Shown: piece by piece, positions 1 through 7,839 of the stretch
How the letters are laid out: every line of letters starts with the position of its first letter
Numbering within the stretch: position 1 is the stretch's first letter
Assembly (NCBI GenBank): GCA_029251165.1
Contig: JAQXDW010000021.1
Span: 20,936-84,935, forward strand
Reading direction: 5' to 3'
Source: Myxococcota bacterium
GTDB taxonomy: Bacteria; Myxococcota_A; UBA796
DNA: 64,000 nucleotides
Notes under the pieces: generated by a model
Told to the model about the DNA's origin: nothing
Seen by the model: the letters and a program-made list of their open reading frames with translations, nothing else
Databases searched by the model: none
Made by a program: the position numbers and the translations under genes

Positions 1-743
1 TGAATGGCCCGCAGCATCTCACCAGCATCCCTGAAGCGCGCAGAGCGCTTGATCCGAGTGGCCTTGAAGACCGCCTCGGCCAGCCAATCCGGGGTGTCCG
101 GGCGGCGCTCGTGGACATGGGGAATGCCCTGGCCGGCGTGGAGGCGGGCGTAGGTCGCGCGGGGCAGCCCTCGGGGAAACGGCAGGGCACCGGTCAGGCC
201 CTCGTAGAGGGTCACCCCGAGCGCATAGACATCGCTGGCCGGGGTAGGATGGGCGCGGCTGCGCCACAGCTCGGGAGCCATGTGGTGCACCGAGCGGACC
301 TCGGTGAGCGCGACGCCGAAGCTGGCCAGCTGTGGGCCGAGCGGAGTCATCTGGATGCGAGCGGGGTGAATGTCGCGGTGAAGCAGGCCGCTGGCATGGG
401 CCTGGGCGAGACCAGGAAGGAGCCCCACGGCGAGCGCGCCAGCCATGGAGACCTCAAGCGGTCGGCTGCGGAGCTTGTCCGCGAGGGTCGGCCCCTCCAG
501 CACGGGAGAGACAACCCAGAGTCCATCCTCTTCCGCATAGACCCCGTAGACCTCTACGATGCCTGGCGGGCGCAGAGCCTCCAGCTGAGCCATCTCCGCG
601 ACCAGGACCGCAGAGACCGCCTCAGTGAGCCCCGGCAGCCGCTGAAGCAGCACGACACGCCCACTCTGGACGGCTTTGCCTTGGAAGCGGTCCTTGTCCA
701 GGCTCGCTTCGATGGTGTAGTGGTGGATCTGACGGCCGGCCAT
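1..743 (-). CDS. Protein kinase-like protein, probable pseudokinase (3' end outside window)
   Basis: An open frame runs from ATG at 743 off the left edge, giving 247 residues. An in-frame TGA three codons upstream fixes the start. The fold is recognisable as a Ser/Thr kinase domain: HRD at residues 122-124, APE at about 156-158 and the DVYALGV helix at about 171-177. Key residues are missing. The glycine loop is absent (residues 13-24), the VAIK lysine is Q34, the Asn of HRDxxxxN is R129, and DFG reads SFG at 141-143. Only the HRD aspartate survives. This predicts a kinase fold without normal ATP-Mg chemistry, perhaps a scaffold or allosteric partner. It is divergent from the esterase at 837. 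Domains after the kinase lie outside the window and cannot be judged. Confidence 0.8.
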   Translation of the reverse strand, partial: MAGRQIHHYTIEASLDKDRFQGKAVQSGRVVLLQRLPGLTEAVSAVLVAEMAQLEALRPPGIVEVYGVYAEEDGLWVVSPVLEGPTLADKLRSRPLEVSMAGALAVGLLPGLAQAHASGLLHRDIHPARIQMTPLGPQLASFGVALTEVRSVHHMAPELWRSRAHPTPASDVYALGVTLYEGLTGALPFPRGLPRATYARLHAGQGIPHVHERRPDTPDWLAEAVFKATRIKRSARFRDAGEMLRAI

Positions 744-836
744 GGCCCTTCACACTAACCGGCTGAACCCGGCCGCTCCCGATCTTCGCCTGGATGAGCG
801 GAGTCACTCCTCCGAACACCCCACGGAGTCTCGCAG

Positions 837-1862
837 ATGCCCTCTCCATTTCCGCACCTCCCCGCAGCCCAGCGCGGCACGCTGCGCAACCTCACCCACC
901 GCTCTGAGGTCCTCGCGGACAACCCATGGGGCGATCCGACCGAGCGTGACCTGTGGATCTACACCCCAGCCAGCACCGACAGCACCCCTCTCCCCGCGAT
1001 CCTGCTGCTCGCGGGCTTCGCCGGCACCGGCGAGGGCATGCTGGCGCGCAGCCTCACCGAGATCTCCATCGCCAGCCGCATCGACCACCTCATCGCCTCG
1101 GGGTGTCCGCCGTTCATCGCGGTGCTGCCAGACTGCATGACCACCCTCGGCGGCAGCCAGTTCATCGACTCCCCGGCGCTGGGTCGCTACGGCAGCTACC
1201 TGACTGCTGAGATCATGCCGTTCATCGATGCCACCCTGCCGACCACTGGCCGATGGGGTGCGACCGGCCGCAGCAGCGGAGGGTTTGGCGCGCTGACCCT
1301 GGCGATGTCTGCGCCGGGGATTCTCGATGCGGTCGCCTGTCACGCTGGAGACATGGCCTTCGATCTTTGCTACCTCGGCGACATCCCTGCCGGCCTCTCC
1401 GCGATCCGAGCCGCCGGTGGCCCGCGAGCACTGGTCGAGGCGTTCTGGGCCGCCGCGCGTCCCTCTGGAAGCATGTTTGCCGCGCTCAACCTCCTGTGCA
1501 TGTCCGCCGCCTACTCGCCCAGCCCGGATGCAGAGGACTTCCCCGCCCGACTTCCGATCGACTGGCAGACCGGAGCAGTGGATTTCGAGACCTTCGCCTC
1601 CTGGCGCGTCTTCGATCCCGTTCGGCGCATCGAATCTCCTGCCGCGCAGGAAGCCCTCCGCAGTCTCTCGCTGCTGATGCTCGATGCTGGAGACCGAGAT
1701 GAGCACCACCTACACCTCGGCGCGCGACAGCTCGTTGCGCGACTTAAGTCGCTTGATATTCCACACATCTATGAGGAATTCCCTGGCGGGCATCGAGGGA
1801 CCAGCCACCGCTATGACGTCAGTCTTCCCCGCCTTGCTGAGGCCCTGCACTGTGAAGGATGA
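837..1862 (+). CDS. Alpha/beta-hydrolase esterase (enterochelin esterase/esterase D-like)
   Basis: This 341-residue protein has no clear signal peptide. It shows an oxyanion-type loop AGFAG near residue 59, a nucleophile elbow GRSSG at 144-148 (Ser146), acid candidates in LDAGDRDE at 283-290, and a C-terminal histidine in GGHRGTSH at 317-324. This arrangement is that of the putative esterase family (PF00756 type), whose members hydrolyse ester bonds of small or siderophore-like substrates. The substrate here is unknown. The gene stands alone, divergent from the pseudokinase and 69 bp before a predicted envelope protein. No strong ribosome site precedes ATG 837, so the exact start is less certain than the family. 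Confidence 0.8.
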   Translation: MPSPFPHLPAAQRGTLRNLTHRSEVLADNPWGDPTERDLWIYTPASTDSTPLPAILLLAGFAGTGEGMLARSLTEISIASRIDHLIASGCPPFIAVLPDCMTTLGGSQFIDSPALGRYGSYLTAEIMPFIDATLPTTGRWGATGRSSGGFGALTLAMSAPGILDAVACHAGDMAFDLCYLGDIPAGLSAIRAAGGPRALVEAFWAAARPSGSMFAALNLLCMSAAYSPSPDAEDFPARLPIDWQTGAVDFETFASWRVFDPVRRIESPAAQEALRSLSLLMLDAGDRDEHHLHLGARQLVARLKSLDIPHIYEEFPGGHRGTSHRYDVSLPRLAEALHCEG

Positions 1863-1931
1863 AGGATCATTCTGGTGTAGGCTGACGCTGGCCGGATATA
1901 GCGGTCCGGCCCCAGGACCATCGGAGTGCCC

Positions 1932-3320
1932 GTGACGCTGCCAGCCCTGATCTCCGTGCTCAACATCGCTGCTGCGCAGGACTTTCTCGAGGTCAAGAAC
2001 GACGAGATCCCGATCACGCTGAAGCTCCCTCGGGATGAACAGGGTGGGATCGGCTGGCAGTGGGCGCTGATGCCTGAGCCAGAAGTCGACATCTCCCTCA
2101 GTCGCTACGAGCCTGTTCCGGCGCTGTTCGCCCTGGGCTGGACGGAAGACTTCCAGCCCGATCTGGAGCGATTCGACCTGGAGGTCCTCAGCCCGGAGTT
2201 CTTCTCTGAGCTCACCCACCTCGACGACTCCGAGGGCGTCACCCTCGGTGAGATCACCGCCCGCCGTGAAGAGGTCGCGCCCCTGGGCACGACCCTGATC
2301 ATCGAATTCGACTCCACCCAGGCCTTCGAGGCGCAGGTGGAGGGAGAGGAGCCGCCCCCGCCGCTGGCCCTCAAGAACCGGGTGATGTACTTCGAGGTCG
2401 AGGCTGGGTTTGCGTTCATCTCCGGACTCATCCCCGCGCCCGAAGTCGACGAGGATGAGGTGCCCCCTGATGCGGGGGAGGAGCCTGCTCCCAGTCCCCT
2501 TGATGAGGCGTTCGCGGAGGTTCTCTCGACCGTCAACATCGTCAAGCCAGCCCTCACCGACGATGACCTCCCTGGCGGCGACTACACCTCCGACAACGGC
2601 TACACCCTGACCCTGCCGGAGCACTGGCGGGGCCTGACGGCCCGCGAGATGTCCATCATCTCCACCTCTCGGATCTCCGAGGGTCCCTACGAGGGCTACC
2701 GTGCGCTCCAGGTCTTCCTCGACCCCGCTGACCTCGACGGCCAGCAGAAGTTCACCTGCGGTGTCTACTCCACAGAGTCTCGGCCTGTAGAGGTCCTGGA
2801 TCCGGCCAAGTCAAGCCAGCATGCCGAGAACTACCGCACCCAGGCTCGGGTGCTCTTGAAGGGCGGCAGCTTCAAGATCAGCTCCGGCGGGACAGGCGAG
2901 ACGGTCAAGGCTGAGATCGGTGCGACCGCGCCCGTCGAGATCGATCCAGACGCCACCGGGCGCCTGGATGTCATCGACCTCGGCGACCGCGATGCCTACC
3001 TCTGGCACATCAACGGCATGCAGAGCGGCGAGCAGGTCCAGGCTGCGACCTACTACACCGCCTACGACAACCTCGGCCTGAACTGCTTTGTGATCGCCGG
3101 AGAGGGCGAAGAGCACCTGCTCACGGCCTTCGAGGACTCGGTCCGCTCCCTCAAGGTGATCGACCCTGAGGTGCACCCGATGGTGCTCAGCTTCATGTCC
3201 AGCTACCGCCGCTGGTGGCCCTACGCTCACCCCGCGCTGCAGCTGTACTGGCTCATTTTCCCGCTGTTCCTGCTGGCGATGGTGCCGATGCTTCGCGACT
3301 GGTGGGAGACTCGCGGGTGA
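1932..3320 (+). CDS. Predicted membrane-anchored protein of unknown function
   Basis: The preferred start is GTG 1932, five bases after a CGGAG ribosome site; GTG 1926 overlaps that site and is less likely. The 462-residue product has a hydrophobic N-terminus that could be a signal peptide (VTLPALISVLNIAAAQ). A long acidic extracytoplasmic part follows, with a Pro/Glu-rich stretch near 160-190, and one C-terminal membrane helix lies near residues 435-455, followed by a short charged tail. I recognise no catalytic motif. It lies 188 bp upstream of the CreD-like membrane protein on the same strand, so the two may serve a common envelope function, but this is only context. Confidence 0.7.
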   Translation: MTLPALISVLNIAAAQDFLEVKNDEIPITLKLPRDEQGGIGWQWALMPEPEVDISLSRYEPVPALFALGWTEDFQPDLERFDLEVLSPEFFSELTHLDDSEGVTLGEITARREEVAPLGTTLIIEFDSTQAFEAQVEGEEPPPPLALKNRVMYFEVEAGFAFISGLIPAPEVDEDEVPPDAGEEPAPSPLDEAFAEVLSTVNIVKPALTDDDLPGGDYTSDNGYTLTLPEHWRGLTAREMSIISTSRISEGPYEGYRALQVFLDPADLDGQQKFTCGVYSTESRPVEVLDPAKSSQHAENYRTQARVLLKGGSFKISSGGTGETVKAEIGATAPVEIDPDATGRLDVIDLGDRDAYLWHINGMQSGEQVQAATYYTAYDNLGLNCFVIAGEGEEHLLTAFEDSVRSLKVIDPEVHPMVLSFMSSYRRWWPYAHPALQLYWLIFPLFLLAMVPMLRDWWETRG

Positions 3321-3332
3321 GCGGGCGTGCGC

Positions 3333-3370
3333 CTCTTCGGAGCGCACACCACTCTTCGGAGCGCACACCA
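3333..3370 (+). repeat. Perfect 19-bp tandem duplication
   Basis: The 19-mer CTCTTCGGAGCGCACACCA occurs twice head to tail (3333-3351 and 3352-3370) just after the stop codon at 3320. It is non-coding and is not a hairpin. It may be a recent slippage duplication. Confidence 0.85.
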
Positions 3371-3410
3371 CGTCTCGCCCCTCCCCTGCTGACCGCCGCA
3401 ATGCATCGAA

Positions 3411-3426
3411 GATGTTGAGCAACATC
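3411..3426. promoter_or_regulatory. Perfect palindrome, candidate operator upstream of creD-like gene
   Basis: GATGTTGAGCAACATC has perfect 7-bp arms around AG. It lies 82 bp before the ATG at 3509, in the only sizeable gap between two plus-strand genes. There is no T-run after it, so a protein-binding site is more likely than a terminator. The binder is unknown. Confidence 0.45.
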
Positions 3427-3508
3427 AGATAGATTCCGGCGTGTTCTGGGCCGAATATCCCGGTACGTTCCTTGCTTTACCTTCCTCCACCCAGAGGAGG
3501 GTAGCGCG

Positions 3509-4780
3509 ATGAACGCCTTGGTAAGAATTGTATGGATTGTGGTCATCTTCAGCGTGACCACCGTGGGCTGGTTCGTTCTGGGTGGGGTCATGAGCAACCG
3601 CACCAGCCAGCAGGAGTACGCCCTGTCGGGCAAGGTCGCGGACCTCTGGGGGACACCGCAGAGCCAGCCTGCCCCCAGCCTGAGGCTCCACAGGCAGAAC
3701 GAGGAGCACGTCATGGATCGCATTGAGGATCCACTGACAAAGACGTACGTCAGCCAGGAGCGCACCGTGCTCCAGAACGTCTCCGAGGCGGTGCACCTCT
3801 CCACCTCCACCATCGCGGTCGATGTCGACCTCGACGCCCGTCGCAAGGGGCTGCTGTGGTTCTCGCTGTATGACGTCGACTTCGACGCGGTCTACCAGTA
3901 CACCCATCCCAGCGACAGCATCAGCGGCAGCCTGGAGATCATCTTCCCGTTCCCGGAGGCTGCGGGGCTGTACGACAACTTCCGGTTCATCATCGACGGT
4001 GAGGTCGACGAGGGCCTGCAGCCAGAAGCCGGTCGCGTCCGCGCGTTGATCGCGATCGAGCCAGGCCAGGAGGTCGAGATCGCGGTCGGCTACCGCTCAC
4101 GGGGAGCAGACAGCTGGACCTACCTTCCCTCACAGGGGGTCGCCGCACTCAACAACTTCTCCCTCAGCATGACCACCGACTTCGATGAGATCGACTTCCC
4201 CGCCTACACCCTGTCTCCCTCCAGCAAGGCTGCGTCAGGGGATGGCTGGGCGCTGCGCTGGGACTTCAACCGGGTGGTGACCGGTCACGGCATCGGCATG
4301 ACGATGCCGCAGCACATCCAGCCCGGCCTGCTCGCGCAGCAGATGTCGTTCTCTGCCCCGATCTCTCTGGGCTTCTTCTTTCTCATCCTGTTCGTGCTCT
4401 CAGTGCTCAAGCGCATCCCGATCCACCCGATCAACTACATGATGCTGGCCGGATCCTTCTTCAGCTTCCACCTGCTGTTTGCCTACTCTGCCGACCACCT
4501 CCCTGTCGCTGCTGCCTTCGCGCTGTCCGCGCTGACGAGCGTGGGGCTGGTGGTGAGCTACCTCCGCCTGGTCGTCAGCAGCCGGTTCGCCTTCGGGCCC
4601 GCAGCCATCGCGCAGCTCATCTACCTGATCGGCTTCTCTCTGGCGCACTTCTGGGACGGCTACACCGGCTTGACCGTCACCGTGCTCTCCATCGCGACGC
4701 TGTTCGTCCTGATGCAGCTGACCGGTCGGGTGAACTGGGAGGCGGAATTCAAGAACGCCCGCCGACAGCTTCCGGGCTGA
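3509..4780 (+). CDS. CreD-like inner membrane protein
   Basis: The ATG at 3509 follows a strong AGAGGAGGG site. The 423-residue protein has an N-terminal membrane helix (residues about 5-28), a large extracytoplasmic beta-rich domain (about 30-275) and a cluster of C-terminal membrane helices. The stretch from HPINYMMLAG through the last helix to LTGRVNWE matches the conserved C-terminal architecture of CreD/colicin-tolerance proteins (HPxxY at a helix start and RxxW at the end). CreD proteins respond to cell-envelope or CreBC signals in enterobacteria; no creBC genes are present here. The assignment rests on this remembered C-terminal pattern, and the periplasmic part is divergent. Confidence 0.7.
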   Translation: MNALVRIVWIVVIFSVTTVGWFVLGGVMSNRTSQQEYALSGKVADLWGTPQSQPAPSLRLHRQNEEHVMDRIEDPLTKTYVSQERTVLQNVSEAVHLSTSTIAVDVDLDARRKGLLWFSLYDVDFDAVYQYTHPSDSISGSLEIIFPFPEAAGLYDNFRFIIDGEVDEGLQPEAGRVRALIAIEPGQEVEIAVGYRSRGADSWTYLPSQGVAALNNFSLSMTTDFDEIDFPAYTLSPSSKAASGDGWALRWDFNRVVTGHGIGMTMPQHIQPGLLAQQMSFSAPISLGFFFLILFVLSVLKRIPIHPINYMMLAGSFFSFHLLFAYSADHLPVAAAFALSALTSVGLVVSYLRLVVSSRFAFGPAAIAQLIYLIGFSLAHFWDGYTGLTVTVLSIATLFVLMQLTGRVNWEAEFKNARRQLPG

Positions 4781-4798
4781 CCGACCGGGGCACAGTCC

Positions 4799-6196
4799 TC
4801 AGTGCGCGATGGCCTCCAGGTGGCTGCTCAGCTCCCAGTCCTCATCCCACGCAGGGGTGTGACAGGAGGTGCAGATCGCCTCGATGACACACTCCGGGCA
4901 GCTCTCGCCGAGGCCGATGATGTTGTCGGCGGTGGGCGCTGCGGCGTGGTCGGTGCCGGGGCCGTGGCAGGCCTCACAGCCGACGCCCTCGTCGACGCGA
5001 TAGCCGGAGAGGTCTTCAGCCGGCGGTCCGCTGGCTGCAGGGGTGGCGTGACAGCGAACGCACTCGATGTTCTCCGCGTCCACGCCGACCAGCCGACGCA
5101 TCGCCTTGCTGTGGGGCGCGCGCTTGAGCGTGCGGTGCTCCGCGCGATGGCAGCTCTTGCACGCCTCGGCACCGACGGTCGGCCCCTCAGGGAACGCCAG
5201 CAGCGGACGGGCAGCCTCTCCCCGAGAGATCGCTGCGACCTTCTCCTGCAGCTCTGCCGTGGTCATCTCGTTGGCGGCGAAGTGATCGATGTGGGGCAGC
5301 CCCTTCTCGAGGGTAAAGGCGACAGAGTGGTCGGCATCATGGCAGCCCTCGCAGCTCGCGGAAGCGTCAGTGGTCTCGCCGTCGTGGGGACCAGACGGTC
5401 CATGGCAAGACTCACAGGTCACCGAGGTCATGGGAGAGAAGTGGTCTCCCATCTTGAAGCCGCCCCGCTCCCCCATTCCGGTGACGTGGCAGCGCACACA
5501 CTCCGACTCCTCGACCCGCTCCCGGACATAGAGGGTGTAGTAGGCCTGGGCGTGGTGGGTGATCGCCCAGCTCACGGCCTCTTGCTCGTGGCAGGTTGAG
5601 CAGGCGATGTTGCCGACATAGCCCTCGAAGTGCTCAAACGGATCCTCAGCCTGGCGCATCAGCAGAACTGCACCCATGCCGCGCGAGAACGGGCTGTAGC
5701 TCTCCAGGATCTCAAACGGCTTGGGGGGCATGTTGTAGGTGAGCGGATCTACAGGAGCGTCGGGGTCAGCCACGCGGGGCTGGACGATGTAGACATTGGG
5801 GGTCGAGCGGGCTCCGACGGCGAGCGCAAACCCGCGATCGGTGTCGATGGTCGTCTCGAATTGTGCTTTATAGGTCTCAGCAAATTCGTCGATCTGGCTC
5901 TGTGTGGCGCTGCCGGAGGCGATCCCGATGAGCGGAAGATCGATCCGCTCCATCAGGTCGTTGATCTCAGGCATGACCTGCTGACAGTGGGGACAGGTCG
6001 GCGAGTAGTAGAACAGGAGGGTGCGCTCGGTCACCTGCGGCGCGACCGTGTCCGGCAGCGAGATCGGCACGGGCTCGACAGCAGCAAGCGTCCGGGCAGT
6101 GCCGGCAGCGACCTGTCCCTCGCTCCAGCCAGTGATGCGGTGGTGCCCAGCGGCGATGAGCAGCAGGGCGCAGAGGATGATGATCAGTCTTCGCAT
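4799..6196 (-). CDS. Thioredoxin-fold/octaheme cytochrome c fusion
   Basis: This 465-residue exported protein starts with a signal peptide or anchor (MRRLIIILCALLLIAAG). Residues about 57-140 form a thioredoxin-like domain with the active-site motif CPHC at 68-71 and a cis-Pro-type TPNVYIV near 132. Residues about 195-450 carry eight CxxCH haem motifs beginning at C199, C233, C261, C282, C346, C379, C407 and C442. A ninth pair, CPEC at 433-436, lacks the histidine. The spacing with many distal histidines suits a cytochrome c554-like multihaem domain. I infer a periplasmic electron-transfer protein joining thiol/disulfide chemistry to haem redox chemistry. It is convergent with the creD-like gene (18-bp gap) and divergent from the gene at 6263. 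Confidence 0.88.
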   Translation of the reverse strand: MRRLIIILCALLLIAAGHHRITGWSEGQVAAGTARTLAAVEPVPISLPDTVAPQVTERTLLFYYSPTCPHCQQVMPEINDLMERIDLPLIGIASGSATQSQIDEFAETYKAQFETTIDTDRGFALAVGARSTPNVYIVQPRVADPDAPVDPLTYNMPPKPFEILESYSPFSRGMGAVLLMRQAEDPFEHFEGYVGNIACSTCHEQEAVSWAITHHAQAYYTLYVRERVEESECVRCHVTGMGERGGFKMGDHFSPMTSVTCESCHGPSGPHDGETTDASASCEGCHDADHSVAFTLEKGLPHIDHFAANEMTTAELQEKVAAISRGEAARPLLAFPEGPTVGAEACKSCHRAEHRTLKRAPHSKAMRRLVGVDAENIECVRCHATPAASGPPAEDLSGYRVDEGVGCEACHGPGTDHAAAPTADNIIGLGESCPECVIEAICTSCHTPAWDEDWELSSHLEAIAH

Positions 6197-6262
6197 AGTC
6201 TCAGGAGACTACCAACCCACAACCCAATACGAAGAGTGCATCGAAAAGACCGGAGAGGCAGG

Positions 6263-6706
6263 ATGAGCGATCGGTGGCAGGAGCGAGAGTCTGAGGCGCA
6301 GCAGAAGCTGGCCGCGCTGTCGTTCCTCGTCGGGGTATGGGACGGGGAAGGGACTGCCGGAGGGCAGCCGATCCGGGGTCGTCTGACCGCCACGATGCGG
6401 CTGGGAGAGACCTTCCTGGAGGTCTGCGAGCAGCTCTACCTGCCCGACGGTACCCTCGACCACGAGGACATCTGCTTCTACCGCTATGACGCCAGCCAGC
6501 AGCAGCTGAGGGTGCTGCAGATGGTGCAGCCAGCCTGGACCGCAGAGCGTCCGGTGGTTGTGCTGGAGGGCGGCGGGATGCGCTGGTTCGATGGTCCCCT
6601 CGGCCCTCAGGTCTCTCTCACGCCAAGCCCCGACGGACTAACCGTCACGGTCCGCCTTCCAGACGCCGCACAGCCGGCCGTGGAGCTTCACTACCGCCAT
6701 GCCTGA
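6263..6706 (+). CDS. Small lipocalin/nitrobindin-like protein (DUF1579-type)
   Basis: This 147-residue cytosolic protein starts at ATG 6263, downstream of a GGAG site at 6252. An opening LxFLVGVWxGEGT motif (residues about 18-30), followed by alternating beta-strand-like segments, resembles the small beta-barrel proteins of the nitrobindin or DUF1579 type. I see no haem-ligand signature, so binding is not asserted. The last 8 bp overlap the start of the RNA methyltransferase gene, so the two are probably co-translated. An in-frame extension to 5630 exists but would run antisense through the cytochrome gene, so the shorter start is preferred. Confidence 0.7.
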   Translation: MSDRWQERESEAQQKLAALSFLVGVWDGEGTAGGQPIRGRLTATMRLGETFLEVCEQLYLPDGTLDHEDICFYRYDASQQQLRVLQMVQPAWTAERPVVVLEGGGMRWFDGPLGPQVSLTPSPDGLTVTVRLPDAAQPAVELHYRHA

Positions 6707-7832
6707 TCTTCTTCGCTGCGCCCTCCCCGAGCCGGATCCGTCCGGACTCCTCGATCGACCGTTTCTCACCGAAGCCGCCGCCGCTGCGCTCGACAAAGCC
6801 CGAGAGCAACCCGATGCTGCCGGTGCTGCGCTGTCGCGGTGGTTTCGAAAGAACCGCCGCCTCGGCAGCAAGACCCGCCGGCTTGTCTCAGAGGCCGTCT
6901 ACGGAATCATTCGTCAGGAAGGCATCCTCCGGCGCACCGGAGCGGTCACCGACGCCGAGCTGATCGCAGGCTACAACGCCCTGCTGAGTGGCGATCGCCT
7001 GGCATCCCTCACCTCAGAGGGAGCGGTAAAAGACTACGCGACCGCGCTGGCGCTGCCAGAGGCCATCGCCGCCGAGTGGCTTGAGGCGCTGGGCGAGGCG
7101 GGCGCTGCAGCGCTGGGCACGGCAATGGCGGGTCGCGCGCCGACGATCCTGCGGGCCAACACCGTCCGCTGCACCGCCGAGCAGCTCGTCACACGGCTGG
7201 CGAAGGAGGGGGTCTCTGCGATCCCTGGCGGCATCGAGGGCGCGGTCGTCCTCACCCAGCGGGCGAACCTCACCGGTCTGCCGGCGTTCCGAGCGGGCTG
7301 GTTCGAGGTCCAGGACGAGGCCAGCCAGCGCCTCTGTGCGGCCATCCCGATGCACGCCGGACAGACCGTGCTCGATCTGTGCGCAGGGGCCGGAGGCAAG
7401 AGCCTCGCGCTGGCTGCACGGGGCGGGCGCATCACCGCCTCAGACACCCGAAAGCGCGCGCTCGACGAGCTGGAGAAGCGGGCGAAGCGGGCCGGGGCAA
7501 AGGTGCGGGTCGGTCGTCCCAAGCCCTCCGATGTGGTGCTCGTCGACGCCCCCTGCTCAGGAACCGGCCGCCTGCGCCGAGAGCCCGCGCTCCGGTGGCG
7601 ACTGGATGGCCTCGACCTCACCGAGACCATCGCGCTCCAGCGGCGACTGCTCGCGCAGGGTGCTGAGCAGGTTCGCGACGGTGGTCTGCTGGTCTACGCG
7701 ACCTGCTCGCTGCTCGCCGCCGAGCGCACCCATGCGGATCCGTCCGGCTTCACCCGGCTCTCAGGGCACACCCTGTGGCCACACACCGACGGAACCGACG
7801 GATTTTCCTGGATCATCTGGCGCAAGGCCTGA
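6699..7832 (+). CDS. RsmB/NSUN-family RNA cytosine-5 methyltransferase
   Basis: This 377-residue SAM-dependent enzyme predicted to methylate C5 of a cytosine in rRNA or tRNA. The N-terminal 130 residues are helical (NusB-like position in RsmB). The methyltransferase domain shows the SAM loop LDLCAGAGGKS, motif IV DAPCSGTG with its releasing Cys and motif VI YATCSL with the nucleophilic Cys. It is slightly shorter than typical RsmB (about 430), so the exact target base is uncertain. It overlaps the preceding small gene by 8 bp and converges with the rhomboid gene, whose end is 7 bp away. Confidence 0.88.
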   Translation: MPDLLRCALPEPDPSGLLDRPFLTEAAAAALDKAREQPDAAGAALSRWFRKNRRLGSKTRRLVSEAVYGIIRQEGILRRTGAVTDAELIAGYNALLSGDRLASLTSEGAVKDYATALALPEAIAAEWLEALGEAGAAALGTAMAGRAPTILRANTVRCTAEQLVTRLAKEGVSAIPGGIEGAVVLTQRANLTGLPAFRAGWFEVQDEASQRLCAAIPMHAGQTVLDLCAGAGGKSLALAARGGRITASDTRKRALDELEKRAKRAGAKVRVGRPKPSDVVLVDAPCSGTGRLRREPALRWRLDGLDLTETIALQRRLLAQGAEQVRDGGLLVYATCSLLAAERTHADPSGFTRLSGHTLWPHTDGTDGFSWIIWRKA

Positions 7833-7839
7833 GCGGACC

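Noticed and set aside
5630..6262. In-frame extension upstream of the lipocalin-like gene
   Set aside because: It runs antisense through the cytochrome gene and the GGAG-preceded ATG at 6263 is better.
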